Below, piece after piece: positions 16,831 to 25,776 of a DNA stretch of 64,000 nt. Below the pieces are notes generated by a model that was given only the letters and a program-made list of their open reading frames with translations, made no database searches and was not told the DNA's origin. Made by a program: the position numbers and the translations under genes. The stretch is from contig NZ_JAABNT010000013.1 in the NCBI RefSeq assembly GCF_010667575.1, positions 52,921-116,920 of the forward strand, in the 5' to 3' direction. This stretch comes from Sulfitobacter sediminilitoris (GTDB lineage: Bacteria; Pseudomonadota; Alphaproteobacteria; Rhodobacterales; Rhodobacteraceae). Position 1 is the stretch's first letter, and each line of letters begins with the position of its first letter.

Positions 16831-17573
16831 CTCCGTCTGATCCTAGGAATGCGGCTTTTGTTGATCGCCGGGTAGCTGGTCTCGGGATGGGGGGGATGCC
16901 CGTCGGTGCGTTTCCAGAATGCAACCGCCCCGCGCCTGAGCCAGACAGGAACAGCGCCCAAAAGGCCAGCAACAAAGCCGCCCGCGTGCGCCCAGTACGC
17001 AACGCCGCCCTGATTTGGATCGGCCCCGATCCCGCCAATGAACTGCATCCCGAACCAAAGCATAAGCAACAGCCAGGCAGGTATCGGGAAGATGCGAAAG
17101 AACATGATAAAGATGACCAGGATATCGACCTGCGCCTTGGGGAACAGCAGCAGGTACGCGCCCATGACACCGGCAATGGCCCCGGACGCACCGACCATCG
17201 GTACTATTGAGGATGGTTCGAACACCACCTGTGTCAGCCCGGCGGCCACACCCACGATCAGATAGAAGATCAGGAACGGGACATGTCCTAGCTCATCTTC
17301 GACGTTATCGCCATAAATCCATAAAAACAGCATGTTGCCTGCCAGATGAGCCCAGCCACCGTGCAGGAACATCGATGTTAGCAATCCTTCGAAACCGTAG
17401 CCTGCACCGATCCGGGCAGGGACCAGCGCATAGGCATTGTAGAAGGCATAGAGTGCCCGCTCATCGCCCAGGATCGGTACGTAGCTGAGAAAGATGCCGA
17501 TATTGGCCGCCATCAGGATGTAGGTCACATAGGGCACCCGGCCCGAAGGGTTATGATCGCGGATGGGGAACAT
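16827..17573 (-). CDS. Rhomboid family intramembrane serine protease
   Basis: A 248-residue polytopic membrane protein. The catalytic serine lies in MVGASGAIAGVMGAYL (about residue 130) and the histidine in VAYWAHAGGFVAGLLG (about 196). The HGGWAHLAGNMLFLWIYGDN segment (71-90) carries the conserved H-x-x-x-N of rhomboids. These proteases cut transmembrane segments inside the inner membrane. The N-terminus begins with FPIRDHNPSGRVPYVTYILMAAN, typical of the bacterial PF01694 group. It is the first gene of a two-gene operon with the GFA protein. No substrate is suggested by the context. Confidence 0.9.
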   Translation of the reverse strand: MFPIRDHNPSGRVPYVTYILMAANIGIFLSYVPILGDERALYAFYNAYALVPARIGAGYGFEGLLTSMFLHGGWAHLAGNMLFLWIYGDNVEDELGHVPFLIFYLIVGVAAGLTQVVFEPSSIVPMVGASGAIAGVMGAYLLLFPKAQVDILVIFIMFFRIFPIPAWLLLMLWFGMQFIGGIGADPNQGGVAYWAHAGGFVAGLLGAVPVWLRRGAVAFWKRTDGHPPHPETSYPAINKSRIPRIRRR

Positions 17574-17673
17574 GCCGCCACGCTCTGCGATTGCGCCAAT
17601 AGGGTCAAGAGGCAGAGCGCCGCAGGCGGCTCGCGGGGCCTTCTTGGATCAAAAGGCCCCGAGTCTTTGGCGT

Positions 17674-20600
17674 TTAGCTTGCGGCACCCAAAAGTGCAGC
17701 GTTCCCGCCCGACGCGGTGGTGTCCACGCAGACGTGACGCTCTGCCCTGACGCGCGCCGGATCCGGCTGGCCTGCGATCAGCGGCAGGATTGGCCCTTTG
17801 CGCTTGGCCAGTGCCTGTTCAATCTTGCGGCCAAACTTGGCATCCCCCCACCACATCACGCCGCCGTAGTCGGGGCCGGTGCTAAGTAGCTCAGGGTCAA
17901 TCTGTCCGGTCACTTGCAATCCCACGCCTCCCAGCGCTTCCACTGCGCGTGCCTGCGTGGCGGCGGCCTCCGGTCCCGGTCCCATACACAGGATCGCGGC
18001 GCGGGGCAGGGTAGACAGCCGGTTCGACTCGCCCGTTGGGCCGGGCATCGAAAGGGTTTCGATGGGTCTGTACGGCCCATGTTTTGGCAATGCGGGCAAG
18101 CTTGTTTGGGCGTCAGCCCAAGTGGCATCCGTTTCTTGTATATCGGGCTGGCCAAACCGCGGCAGGTAGTTCGGTCCACCTGCTTTGGGCCCGGTGCCTG
18201 ATAGTCCCTCGCCGCCGAAAGGCTGGCTGCCCACGATCGCACCGATCTGGTTCCGGTTGATGTAGATGTTCCCCGCCTCAATCCGCTCGGACACATATTG
18301 CACACGGTCATCGATCCGCGTGTGAAGCCCGAAGGTCAGTCCGTAGCCCGTGGCGTTGATGGCGTCGATCACATCGTCCAGTTGGCGCGATTTGAAGGTT
18401 GCCAAATGTAGCACAGGACCAAATATTTCACGCTCCAGATCACCGATGCCTTTGACCCGCAGGATGGTTGGCGCGATGTAGGTGCCGGTCGCAGGGGCCA
18501 TCAATTCAGCGATGACACGACCTTCGGCGCGTGCCGCTTCGATATGATCCGCGATGCTTTTGCGGGCCGCTTCATCAATGATGGGGCCGACATCGGTGCT
18601 CAATTCCCAAGGGTTGCCCATGCGCAGGGCTTCCATGGCGCCGATCAGCATTTTTGTCAGGTCCCCTGCAATGTCCTCTTGCACATAAAGACACCGCAGG
18701 GCCGAACAGCGCTGACCTGCTGATTGAAAAGCACTTTCTACAATCGCCTGCACGGCCTGCTCCGGCAGGGCTGTGCTGTCGACGATCATCGCATTCAAGC
18801 CACCGGTTTCCGCGATCAGCGGCGTGCCTGGCGCACAGTGATCGGCCATATTCTGGCGAATGCGCTGTGCGGTCGCGGTCGAGCCGGTGAAGGCCACGCC
18901 GTTGATACGCGGATCGCCTGTCAGTGCAGCGCCAATGTCACCGCCGCCGGGCAAGAGTTGCAGGGCAGAGCGCGGCACGCCCGCCTTATGCAGGATCAAA
19001 ACGGTGACATAGGCAATCAGCGGTGTCTGCTCTGCTGGCTTTGCCAGCACCGCGTTGCCCGCTGCGAGTGCCGCTGAAACCTGACCAGAAAAGATAGCCA
19101 TTGGAAAGTTCCAGGGCGATATACAGGTGAAGATACCGGCGGGCGGCTCATCCGTCGCTTGTGCCGCGTAATAGCGCAGAAAATCAACGCCTTCGCGCAG
19201 TTCTGCGACGCAATCAGGCAGGTTTTTGCCCGCTTCCCGTGCAAGCAGGCCGAAGATTTCACCAAAGTTGTCTTCCAGCATGTCGGCCGCCTTCAGCAAC
19301 ACCTTCCGGCGCTCTGATAATGGCGCTGTCCAAGGCTCGGCGTTGGCCAGTGCGGTTGCCACATCTTCCAGCGACGCGTTACGCACTGTGCCGGGAGAGC
19401 TGTCTGGATCAGTCGGATTGATCACGGCGACCGGATCCTGCGGCTTGACGTCACCGGCCAGCAGTGGGGCTGTTTCCCACTGACGGTCTTTGAATGGATT
19501 GCGGGCCTTGTCGATCTCAACCAGTGTTGGCGTATGGGTCAGGTCAAATCCGCGCGCGTTGGCACGCAACGGGGCATAGACCTCTGGCCCCTTGGCGATC
19601 GTCATGTTGGTCTGGCCCAGTTGCTCGAAAGGGTCGGCGGCCACAACTTCTGGCGGGACGTCCTCATCGACGATCTGGTTAACGAAGCTGGAGTTCGCGC
19701 CGTTCTCAAGCAGGCGGCGGACCAGATAGGCCAGCAGATCGCGATGCGCACCGACGGGGGCGTAGATGCGGCAGCGTGTGCCGTGATCCTTCATCACCAG
19801 CGTGTGCAGGGTTTCACCCATGCCGTGCAAGCGCTGGAATTCAAAGGCTTCCTTGTCTTCGGCCATGTGCAGCACCGCAGCGACGGTATGCGCGTTGTGC
19901 GTCGCAAACTGTGGATAAATCCGATCCGTCATGCCCAACAGTTTGCGCGCGTTGGAAATGTAGCTGACGTCGGTGGCGGCCTTTTGCGTAAAGACCGGGA
20001 AGCCATCGACCCCCTCGACCTGCGCACGCTTGATCTCGGTATCCCAATAGGCGCCTTTGACCAGTCGCACCATGATGCGGCGATCGTGGCGCGTGGCCAT
20101 GTCGTATAACGCGTCAATAACTGTCGCGGCACGTGGGCCGAACGCCTGCACCACGATGCCAAAACCGTCCCAGCCCGCGAGCGATGGTTCGGACATGACG
20201 CGGTCGATAACTTCCAGGGACAGCGACAACCGGTCCGCTTCTTCCGCGTCTACGTTCAAACCCATTCCTGCCGACTTCGCCAGCAGCGCCAACGCGCGCA
20301 GTCGCGGCACCAGGTCGGTCATCACAGCGTCTTCCTGTGCCACTTCGTAGCGCGGGTGCAGCGCCGAGAGCTTGACCGAGATACCGGGATTCTTGCGAAT
20401 GTCCGCGTGCGTGCAGGCGTTTGCAATCGCACTGATCGCGCGGGAATAACTGAGGTGATAGCGCTTGGCGTCAGCCTCGGTGCGGGCAGCCTCGCCCAGC
20501 ATGTCATAGCTGTAGGTGAACCCCTTTTTCTCCATCCCCTTGGCGCGTTCCATCGCAGCGTTGATATCCTCGCCCAGTACGAACTGGCGGCCCATCTCTT

Positions 20601-21096
20601 TCATGGCACGGCTGACGGCGGTCCGGATCACGGGCTCTCCCAGTCGCTTGATCGCGGCGCGCAGGTGGCGGACTGGACCGGGTTGATCATCGTCCAGAAC
20701 CCGGCCTGTCAGCATCAGCGCCCATGTCGACGCATTCACAAGGCTTGATGTCGAGTGGCCCAAGTGGCGGTTCCAGTCCGACGGCGCGATCTTGTCCTCG
20801 ATCAACGCGTCGATGGTGTCGGCATCCGGCACCCTGAGCAGCGCCTCAGCCAGACACATCAGCGCGACGCCCTCATCTGTGGACAAGCCATACTCGGCCA
20901 GAAAAACCTCCATCAGACCGGGGGCAGTCGTGCTGCGGATCGCGCGGACAAGATCGGCGGCCTCGGTCGAGATTTGGGCGCGTTGATCCGCTGACAGGTT
21001 CGCTTCTTTCACGAGCTTATCGAGAACGGCGTCAGCACCAGCATAGGTGCCAGAATCAATCTGATGGCGCAGGGAAGGGGGCGTATCGTAGGCCAT
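17674..21096 (-). CDS. putA: Bifunctional proline dehydrogenase / glutamate semialdehyde dehydrogenase
   Basis: A 1140-residue PutA that oxidises proline to glutamate in two steps, on the inner face of the membrane. The FAD-dependent PRODH barrel spans about residues 60-470 and includes RLVKGAYWDTEIK. The aldehyde dehydrogenase half has SPWNFPMAIF, GFTGSTATAQRI-like NAD binding, the active-site ETGGLN, and the catalytic cysteine in QSAGQRCSALRCLYV. No ribbon-helix-helix DNA-binding domain precedes the barrel, so this PutA cannot self-regulate as in enteric bacteria. The start at 21096 follows GGAGGATCCC; an upstream frame lacks support. A divergent Lrp-type gene supplies regulation. Confidence 0.96.
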   Translation of the reverse strand: MAYDTPPSLRHQIDSGTYAGADAVLDKLVKEANLSADQRAQISTEAADLVRAIRSTTAPGLMEVFLAEYGLSTDEGVALMCLAEALLRVPDADTIDALIEDKIAPSDWNRHLGHSTSSLVNASTWALMLTGRVLDDDQPGPVRHLRAAIKRLGEPVIRTAVSRAMKEMGRQFVLGEDINAAMERAKGMEKKGFTYSYDMLGEAARTEADAKRYHLSYSRAISAIANACTHADIRKNPGISVKLSALHPRYEVAQEDAVMTDLVPRLRALALLAKSAGMGLNVDAEEADRLSLSLEVIDRVMSEPSLAGWDGFGIVVQAFGPRAATVIDALYDMATRHDRRIMVRLVKGAYWDTEIKRAQVEGVDGFPVFTQKAATDVSYISNARKLLGMTDRIYPQFATHNAHTVAAVLHMAEDKEAFEFQRLHGMGETLHTLVMKDHGTRCRIYAPVGAHRDLLAYLVRRLLENGANSSFVNQIVDEDVPPEVVAADPFEQLGQTNMTIAKGPEVYAPLRANARGFDLTHTPTLVEIDKARNPFKDRQWETAPLLAGDVKPQDPVAVINPTDPDSSPGTVRNASLEDVATALANAEPWTAPLSERRKVLLKAADMLEDNFGEIFGLLAREAGKNLPDCVAELREGVDFLRYYAAQATDEPPAGIFTCISPWNFPMAIFSGQVSAALAAGNAVLAKPAEQTPLIAYVTVLILHKAGVPRSALQLLPGGGDIGAALTGDPRINGVAFTGSTATAQRIRQNMADHCAPGTPLIAETGGLNAMIVDSTALPEQAVQAIVESAFQSAGQRCSALRCLYVQEDIAGDLTKMLIGAMEALRMGNPWELSTDVGPIIDEAARKSIADHIEAARAEGRVIAELMAPATGTYIAPTILRVKGIGDLEREIFGPVLHLATFKSRQLDDVIDAINATGYGLTFGLHTRIDDRVQYVSERIEAGNIYINRNQIGAIVGSQPFGGEGLSGTGPKAGGPNYLPRFGQPDIQETDATWADAQTSLPALPKHGPYRPIETLSMPGPTGESNRLSTLPRAAILCMGPGPEAAATQARAVEALGGVGLQVTGQIDPELLSTGPDYGGVMWWGDAKFGRKIEQALAKRKGPILPLIAGQPDPARVRAERHVCVDTTASGGNAALLGAAS

Positions 21097-21104
21097 GGGA
21101 TCCT

Positions 21105-21159
21105 CCATAAGGCGTTTTGTAGAGAATACTCTATGTTGAGAAGTCATTCAGCCTTATGG
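21105..21159. promoter_or_regulatory. Inverted repeats between putA and its regulator
   Basis: CCATAAGGC (21105-21113) and GCCTTATGG (21151-21159) are perfect nine-base inverted arms separated by 37 bases. Between them lies AGAGAATACTCT (21121-21132), a short palindrome. Lrp/AsnC proteins bind several loose palindromes and wrap DNA, so these fit an operator region controlling putA and putR. The outer left arm overlaps the putA ribosome-binding region. Confidence 0.5.
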
Positions 21160-21204
21160 TGGATTGAATCACAGTCTTTTCACCGGAAATTTGGGGATAT
21201 CGCG

Positions 21205-21681
21205 ATGAAAAAAGAAGAATCTACGCTGGATCGGTTTGACCTCGCGATTCTGTCTGTTCTGGCCGAAGACGGCCGCATCAGCATTACCGATCTGGCCAAG
21301 AGGATCGGACTGTCGAAATCGCCCACTCAGGCGCGGCTACGCAGGCTTGAGGAAAGCGGTGTCATCCTAGGGTATCGGGCAATGCTTGATCCGATCCGGC
21401 TGGGGCTGGATCATGTGGCGTTTGTCGAGGTCCGGCTGAATGACACCCGTGAGAGCGCCTTGCGCGCCTTCAACGCTGCCGTGGTCAAGATACCAGAGAT
21501 CGAACAAGCCCATATGATCGCCAGCCACTTTGACTATCTGCTCAAAGTACGGACCCGTGACATGACCGCCTACCGCCGGTTTCTGGGTGAGACAATCTCA
21601 TCACTCCCGCATGTGTCCAACACGTCCACCTACGTGGCGATGGAAGCGGTCAAGGAAACGGTTCTGGCAGACGGGGCTTGA
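21205..21681 (+). CDS. putR: Lrp/AsnC-family regulator of putA
   Basis: A 158-residue Lrp/AsnC protein. Helix-turn-helix is at about 10-60 (LDRFDLAILSVLAEDGRISITDLAKRIGLSKS). The RAM ligand-binding domain follows, with VEVRLNDTRESALRAFN and HFDYLLKVRTRDMTAYRRF. In alphaproteobacteria such as Rhodobacter and Agrobacterium, a divergent Lrp-type PutR activates putA in response to proline, and the arrangement here is the same. The start at 21205 gives a normal length; the longer frame would run back into putA. Confidence 0.88.
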   Translation: MKKEESTLDRFDLAILSVLAEDGRISITDLAKRIGLSKSPTQARLRRLEESGVILGYRAMLDPIRLGLDHVAFVEVRLNDTRESALRAFNAAVVKIPEIEQAHMIASHFDYLLKVRTRDMTAYRRFLGETISSLPHVSNTSTYVAMEAVKETVLADGA

Positions 21682-21712
21682 CCTGAACTCAGGCTGCACC
21701 AGTATTTAGCGA

Positions 21713-22279
21713 ATGCGAAGACTGCTTCTCTTTGTCGCCCTTATGGCCTTTCCCCTTTCAGGAATGGCAAATGCTAAATGCCCGGACCCGGTGGACGTTC
21801 GTGGGGAATTACTTAACCTGATCGCCAAGGCGCAGGCCGCCGAGAGTTTTTCAGATGGCCGACGCGTTTCGAACGAGATGTGGGAGGTTTGGCTGCGAGC
21901 CCCGGATGAGGCGGCGCAAGAGGTTTTGGACGCCGGAATGCGTCGGCGGGATGTGTCGGACTTCGCCGGTGCTCTGAAGGAATTCGACCGTCTGGTAGAC
22001 TACTGTCCGACCTATGCCGAAGGTTTCAATCAGCGTGCCTTTGTGAACTTTCTTCAGGGCGATTTTGACAGGGCGCTGGTCGACCTCGACATCGCGCTCA
22101 AATTGCAGCCCTATCACATCGCAGCCCAGTCCGGCAGGGCAATGACCCTGATGAACCTCGGCCTGATTGACGAGGCCCGCGCACAGATGTTGGTTGCGGT
22201 AGAAAACAATCCTTGGCTTTCCGAACGGGCGTTGTTGGCCGAAGGTGCGCCATTGGGACCCAAGGGCAAAGAACTCTGA
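21713..22279 (+). CDS. Exported TPR-repeat protein
   Basis: A 188-residue protein with a signal peptide (MRRLLLFVALMAFPLSGMANA, cut likely after ANA). Mature residues 75-165 hold two to three tetratricopeptide repeats: DFAGALKEFDRLVDYCPTYAEGF, FLQGDFDRALVDLDIALKLQPYH and NLGLIDEARAQMLVAVENNPW. TPR domains mediate protein contacts, so this is probably a periplasmic adaptor. Starts 31 bases after the putR stop. The tRNA-Leu gene follows, and no partner is evident. Confidence 0.8.
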   Translation: MRRLLLFVALMAFPLSGMANAKCPDPVDVRGELLNLIAKAQAAESFSDGRRVSNEMWEVWLRAPDEAAQEVLDAGMRRRDVSDFAGALKEFDRLVDYCPTYAEGFNQRAFVNFLQGDFDRALVDLDIALKLQPYHIAAQSGRAMTLMNLGLIDEARAQMLVAVENNPWLSERALLAEGAPLGPKGKEL

Positions 22280-22321
22280 GCATTTACACTGCGGTCTGCT
22301 TGCGTTTAGGTGCGCAGACAT

Positions 22322-22408
22322 GCGGGCGTGATGGAATGGTAGACATACCAGACTTAAAATCTGTTGGGGCGTAGCCCCGTGTGGGTTCGAGTCCCACCGC
22401 CCGCACCA
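22322..22408 (+). tRNA. tRNA-Leu (anticodon UAA)
   Basis: The acceptor arms GCGGGCG (22322-22328) and CGCCCGC (22398-22404) pair perfectly, with discriminator A and an encoded CCA at 22406-22408. The anticodon loop CTTAAAA has TAA at 22355-22357. A long variable arm (GTTGGGGCGTAGCCCCGT, with GGGGC/GCCCC stem) identifies a class II tRNA. The T arm GTGGG-TTCGAGT-CCCAC is standard. Confidence 0.97.
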
Positions 22409-22546
22409 TTTTATAAACTCTTTCAGTGCAGAGTAAGTGGACAGACTTCCACGGCGTCCCGGTTCGTTCCTGGCGCAGCTCGTTGCGACTTCAGGTCGTG
22501 GTGTTTCGAAAGGCGGCGTATAACAATTGATCAAAGCCCTTTCTAA

Positions 22547-23740
22547 GTGCAGGATAATGCGACCCGCGCCTTCACGGAGAGAGCCTTGGACATCGACCAA
22601 CACCATCTCACCTTGCTCAGGCGCGACTTTCATCGCTTTCCCGAACTGGGATTTCAGGAACAACGGACCAAGGCGAAGGTCGCTGACTTTCTGCGCGACC
22701 AAGGGCTGGAGGTTTCGGTTGGTTGTGGGGTCATCGGCGTTTTGCGCGCGGGGAACGGCAACCGCGCGATTGGCCTCAGGGCCGACATGGACGCCTTGCC
22801 GATCCAGGAAACCAGCATCCATGACTATGTATCCCAGGCCTCCGGTGTGATGCATGCCTGCGGGCATGACGGACATATGACCATGCTGCTGGGGGCAGCG
22901 CAGGCGTTGGCAGCTGATCCGGGGTTTGATGGCACGGTTTTGTTTATCTTTCAGCCCAATGAGGAACATGGATTGGGCGCGCGCGCCATGATCGACGAAG
23001 GCGTGCTTGAGCGGTTTCCCATCGAAGAGATTTACGCGATCCACAACCTGCCCGGCGCGCCTTTGGGGCAGGTTTCGACCCGGCCCGGTTTGATCTGCTC
23101 GTCTGAGAGCCTGTTTGAAATTACGATTCAGGGGCAGGGGGGGCATGCCTCAATGCCGCAGGCAGGCCGGGATGCGATCACCATCGGTGCCGAGATCGTG
23201 CAGGCGCTGCAAACCATTGTCGCGCGCAAGCTCGCGCCCGGTGCCGGCGCGGTGGTGTCCATCACCGAGTTCTTGACGGATGGGCAACGCAATGTCCTGC
23301 CCGGCCATGCCACCCTGAAAGGTGACGTGCGCGCCCGCACACCCGAAGATCGCGAGGCCATTGCCGCCTTGATGAAACAATTGGCCGAAGGCATCGCAGC
23401 CGCTCATGGCGTGTCAGTCAAAGTACAGTTCAGAACCGAGTTCATCGAAACCATCAATGCCCCTGCGCCAACCGAAGCCGTGATCCGCGCCGCGCGCCAA
23501 AGCGGTCTTGAGACGATTCCCAACCGGGAGCCGATGAGCTTTTCTGAGGATTTCGCCCATTTCAGCGCGGCAGTGCCGGGCTGTTTCCTTTTGCTGGGCA
23601 ATGGTGTGGAGGGCGCGCATGCCAAGCCGCTTCACGCCAGCGATTATGATTTTAATGATCCGCTTTTGCCAATTGGGACCGCGTTCTGGACTGCCCTCGT
23701 TCGCGACCGACTTCAAACGAACAAAGGACCGAGACCATGA
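22547..23740 (+). CDS. M20-family amidohydrolase (aminoacylase/hippurate hydrolase type)
   Basis: A 397-residue M20D amidohydrolase. Metal-binding signatures are GLRADMDALPIQE, MHACGHDGHMTMLLGAA, and QPNEEHGLGARAMI with the catalytic glutamate; the dimerisation insert begins near GQGGHASMPQ. The family removes acyl groups from N-acylated amino acids or related amides. The annotated start is GTG at 22547 with no obvious ribosome-binding site. A TTG at 22586 behind GGAGAGAG is an alternative. It overlaps the start of the following M24 gene by four bases, so they are coexpressed. This places it in the catabolic locus ending at 35903. It resembles the M20 gene at 49473, which appears to be a paralogue. 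Confidence 0.88.
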   Translation: MQDNATRAFTERALDIDQHHLTLLRRDFHRFPELGFQEQRTKAKVADFLRDQGLEVSVGCGVIGVLRAGNGNRAIGLRADMDALPIQETSIHDYVSQASGVMHACGHDGHMTMLLGAAQALAADPGFDGTVLFIFQPNEEHGLGARAMIDEGVLERFPIEEIYAIHNLPGAPLGQVSTRPGLICSSESLFEITIQGQGGHASMPQAGRDAITIGAEIVQALQTIVARKLAPGAGAVVSITEFLTDGQRNVLPGHATLKGDVRARTPEDREAIAALMKQLAEGIAAAHGVSVKVQFRTEFIETINAPAPTEAVIRAARQSGLETIPNREPMSFSEDFAHFSAAVPGCFLLLGNGVEGAHAKPLHASDYDFNDPLLPIGTAFWTALVRDRLQTNKGPRP

Positions 23741-24888
23741 GCAACTTTGCGCGACGCATGGAAACATTCCGCAATCGACTGACCGATGCGGGCATTGATG
23801 CTGCTCTGATTACGGATGACGACAACGTCTATTATCTGACCGGGTATTACGACTATCTGCACATGGAATTTGGCCGCCCAACGATCCTTGTCGTGTCGCG
23901 TGACGGGGATAGCCTTCTGATCACGCCCATGATTGATCTTGTGGCTGCTGAATCGTTGGCCCGCGTGGACAGGATTGCGGCATGGAATGACGGGATGGGT
24001 GCGGAATGGCGCGCGGAACTGCCTGCGATCCTGAAAGGCACCGCCAGTGTGGGGCTTGAGCCGGACCACATGCCGCCTGTGGTGCGCGCTTTCGTGGATG
24101 AACATGTGGGTGCAAGCGGTCTGAAAAATGTCACTCCGATATTGGCCGACATGCGGATGATCAAATCTGCAGAGGAATTGCAGCTTGCCCGCCACGCGGG
24201 CCAAGTGGGCGGGGCGATGATGGCCGCAGGGCGTGCTGCAATTGGCGATGGGGTGCCAGAATACGAGGTGGCGATTGCGACGTCGCAGGCGGGTACACGC
24301 AAGGCGGCTGAACTGCTGGCCGCGCACTATGATGACGCGGATATGTCGCCCAACACTCAGTTTCTTCAAATCATGGCGTCTGGGCCCGAAATCACCAAGA
24401 CCCACCATCGGGCGTCCACCCGGATCATGCGCCGGGGCGAACCTGTCTTTTTGTGTTTCTGCGGCATGACCAACTTTCATCGGTTCAAGCTGGGCTTTGA
24501 CCGGACCTTCTGGATCGAAGAGATCGCCGACAGTTCGCAGGCCGCAGTCTACGAGGTAGCGGTGGCGAGCCAAGGCGCAGCACTAGAGGCGCTGGGCCCC
24601 GGCGTTACGGCGGAAAGCGTGCATGCGGCCTATTCCGAGGTCATCCAAACCGCTGGCTACGAATATCCTTTCCGCTGTGGTCGGGCGACGGGCTTCAGCT
24701 TTCTGGAACATCCGCAGCTGGTAACCGGAGATACCACCGTGTTGCAGCCGGGCATGGTTTTCGCGGTAGATGGTTCAGTGTCTGTCTCGGACTTTCGTGC
24801 GCAAGTGGGTGACAGCTTTATCATCACCGAAGAGGGCTATGAGCCGATCACGGATCATCCCAAAGCGCTTGAGGATGTCATTCTGTAG
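23737..24888 (+). CDS. Creatinase-like M24 (pita-bread) hydrolase without metal ligands
   Basis: A 383-residue two-domain protein. The N-terminal creatinase domain includes ALITDDDNVYYLTGYYDYL; the C-terminal pita-bread domain follows from about residue 145. In M24 metallopeptidases five residues (D, D, H, E, E) bind two metals. Here the D-x-G site reads CFCGMT, the second aspartate region reads LGFDRTFW, the G-H site reads CGRATGF and the terminal E sites read AVDGSV and QVGDSF. These ligands therefore look lost. A histidine in TKTHHRAST (223-224) aligns with the catalytic histidine region of creatinase, which also lacks metal. A metal-free C-N hydrolase acting on a creatine-like substrate is likely; substrate unknown. 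Confidence 0.75.
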   Translation: MSNFARRMETFRNRLTDAGIDAALITDDDNVYYLTGYYDYLHMEFGRPTILVVSRDGDSLLITPMIDLVAAESLARVDRIAAWNDGMGAEWRAELPAILKGTASVGLEPDHMPPVVRAFVDEHVGASGLKNVTPILADMRMIKSAEELQLARHAGQVGGAMMAAGRAAIGDGVPEYEVAIATSQAGTRKAAELLAAHYDDADMSPNTQFLQIMASGPEITKTHHRASTRIMRRGEPVFLCFCGMTNFHRFKLGFDRTFWIEEIADSSQAAVYEVAVASQGAALEALGPGVTAESVHAAYSEVIQTAGYEYPFRCGRATGFSFLEHPQLVTGDTTVLQPGMVFAVDGSVSVSDFRAQVGDSFIITEEGYEPITDHPKALEDVIL

Positions 24889-24906
24889 AGCCGGGGCTCG
24901 CGAAAT

Positions 24907-25776
24907 CTAGGGCATCGGTTGGCGCTTGCGTTCATTGGCCAGCACCCCGCAAACAATGATCACGGCGGATCCCATAAGCTCGCGGGTCGATGCCACCTCT
25001 CCGAAGATAAGATAGCCAGCCGCAAGGGCAAACAGCAGGCGCGCATAAGGAAAGGTCGCCAGCGCGGATACCTCGCCAAAACGGTAGGCTTCGACGGTCA
25101 AGAGCATGCCCAATGTGGCAAGCGATCCTGCCGTCACCAGCAACAGGGTGTCCGTCAGGCTCAGCGCTGTCCAGCCTGCCAAGGCTCCGGGCAGGGTGCC
25201 TAGCGTCGCGACCAGCCCGATCCAAAGCATGATGGTTGCGGTATGCTCCGTTCGGGCGAGCACCCGGTTCTGAAAGATCAAGACGGCGGCGGCAAAAGCG
25301 GAGCCAAGGCCGAACCATACACCGGTTTCTACGCGGAACCCGGTTGCACCGCTTGCCAGAACCACCCCCACAAACCCCAGAACTGTTGTCAGACCGCGCA
25401 ACGGGCCGATCTTCTCGCCAAGCACAAATGGCGCCATCGAGACCACGAAAAGTGACGTGGTGAAGGTCAGTGTTGTCGCAAGCGCCAGATCAAGCGTCTG
25501 GAAACTGGCGTAGTAGAGCCACCAGCAGACAAGGCTTGTCAGGCCGCGCACCACCAGCATCGGCCAACGGTGCGATCCGAATAGAGCTGGGCGGGTCATA
25601 CCGATCCAGAGCGCGACAATCGCCAATTGGCAAAGCGACCGGAAAAAGATGATCTGAACGAATGGCACCTCGGATGAGAGGAACCGCAGCACACTCACGT
25701 CTGCCGTGAAAACCCCGGCGGCGGCCAACAGCAGAGCAGCCCCGTAGCGATTGTTGACGGCGCTTTGGCCTGTCAC
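24907..25776 (-). CDS. EamA/DMT-family transporter
   Basis: A 289-residue inner-membrane protein with about ten hydrophobic helices arranged as two EamA repeats (AAAGVFTADVSVLRFLSSEVPFVQI in the first; LWIGLVATLGTLPGALAGWTAL in the second). The family exports metabolites or takes up small solutes. It starts by overlapping the M20 dipeptidase stop by four bases, making it the last gene of the MarR-led operon. Export of a pathway end product or overflow intermediate would fit. The end converges on the M24 gene with 18 bases between stops. Confidence 0.85.
   Translation of the reverse strand: MTGQSAVNNRYGAALLLAAAGVFTADVSVLRFLSSEVPFVQIIFFRSLCQLAIVALWIGMTRPALFGSHRWPMLVVRGLTSLVCWWLYYASFQTLDLALATTLTFTTSLFVVSMAPFVLGEKIGPLRGLTTVLGFVGVVLASGATGFRVETGVWFGLGSAFAAAVLIFQNRVLARTEHTATIMLWIGLVATLGTLPGALAGWTALSLTDTLLLVTAGSLATLGMLLTVEAYRFGEVSALATFPYARLLFALAAGYLIFGEVASTRELMGSAVIIVCGVLANERKRQPMP

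Noticed and set aside
16444..17573. GFA protein as evidence of formaldehyde metabolism
   Set aside because: Most GFA proteins lack this reaction and no formaldehyde-handling gene is near.
21851..23146. A 431-codon minus-strand frame
   Set aside because: It runs antisense through the TPR gene, tRNA-Leu and an M20 gene that all have clear family features; its own sequence shows none.
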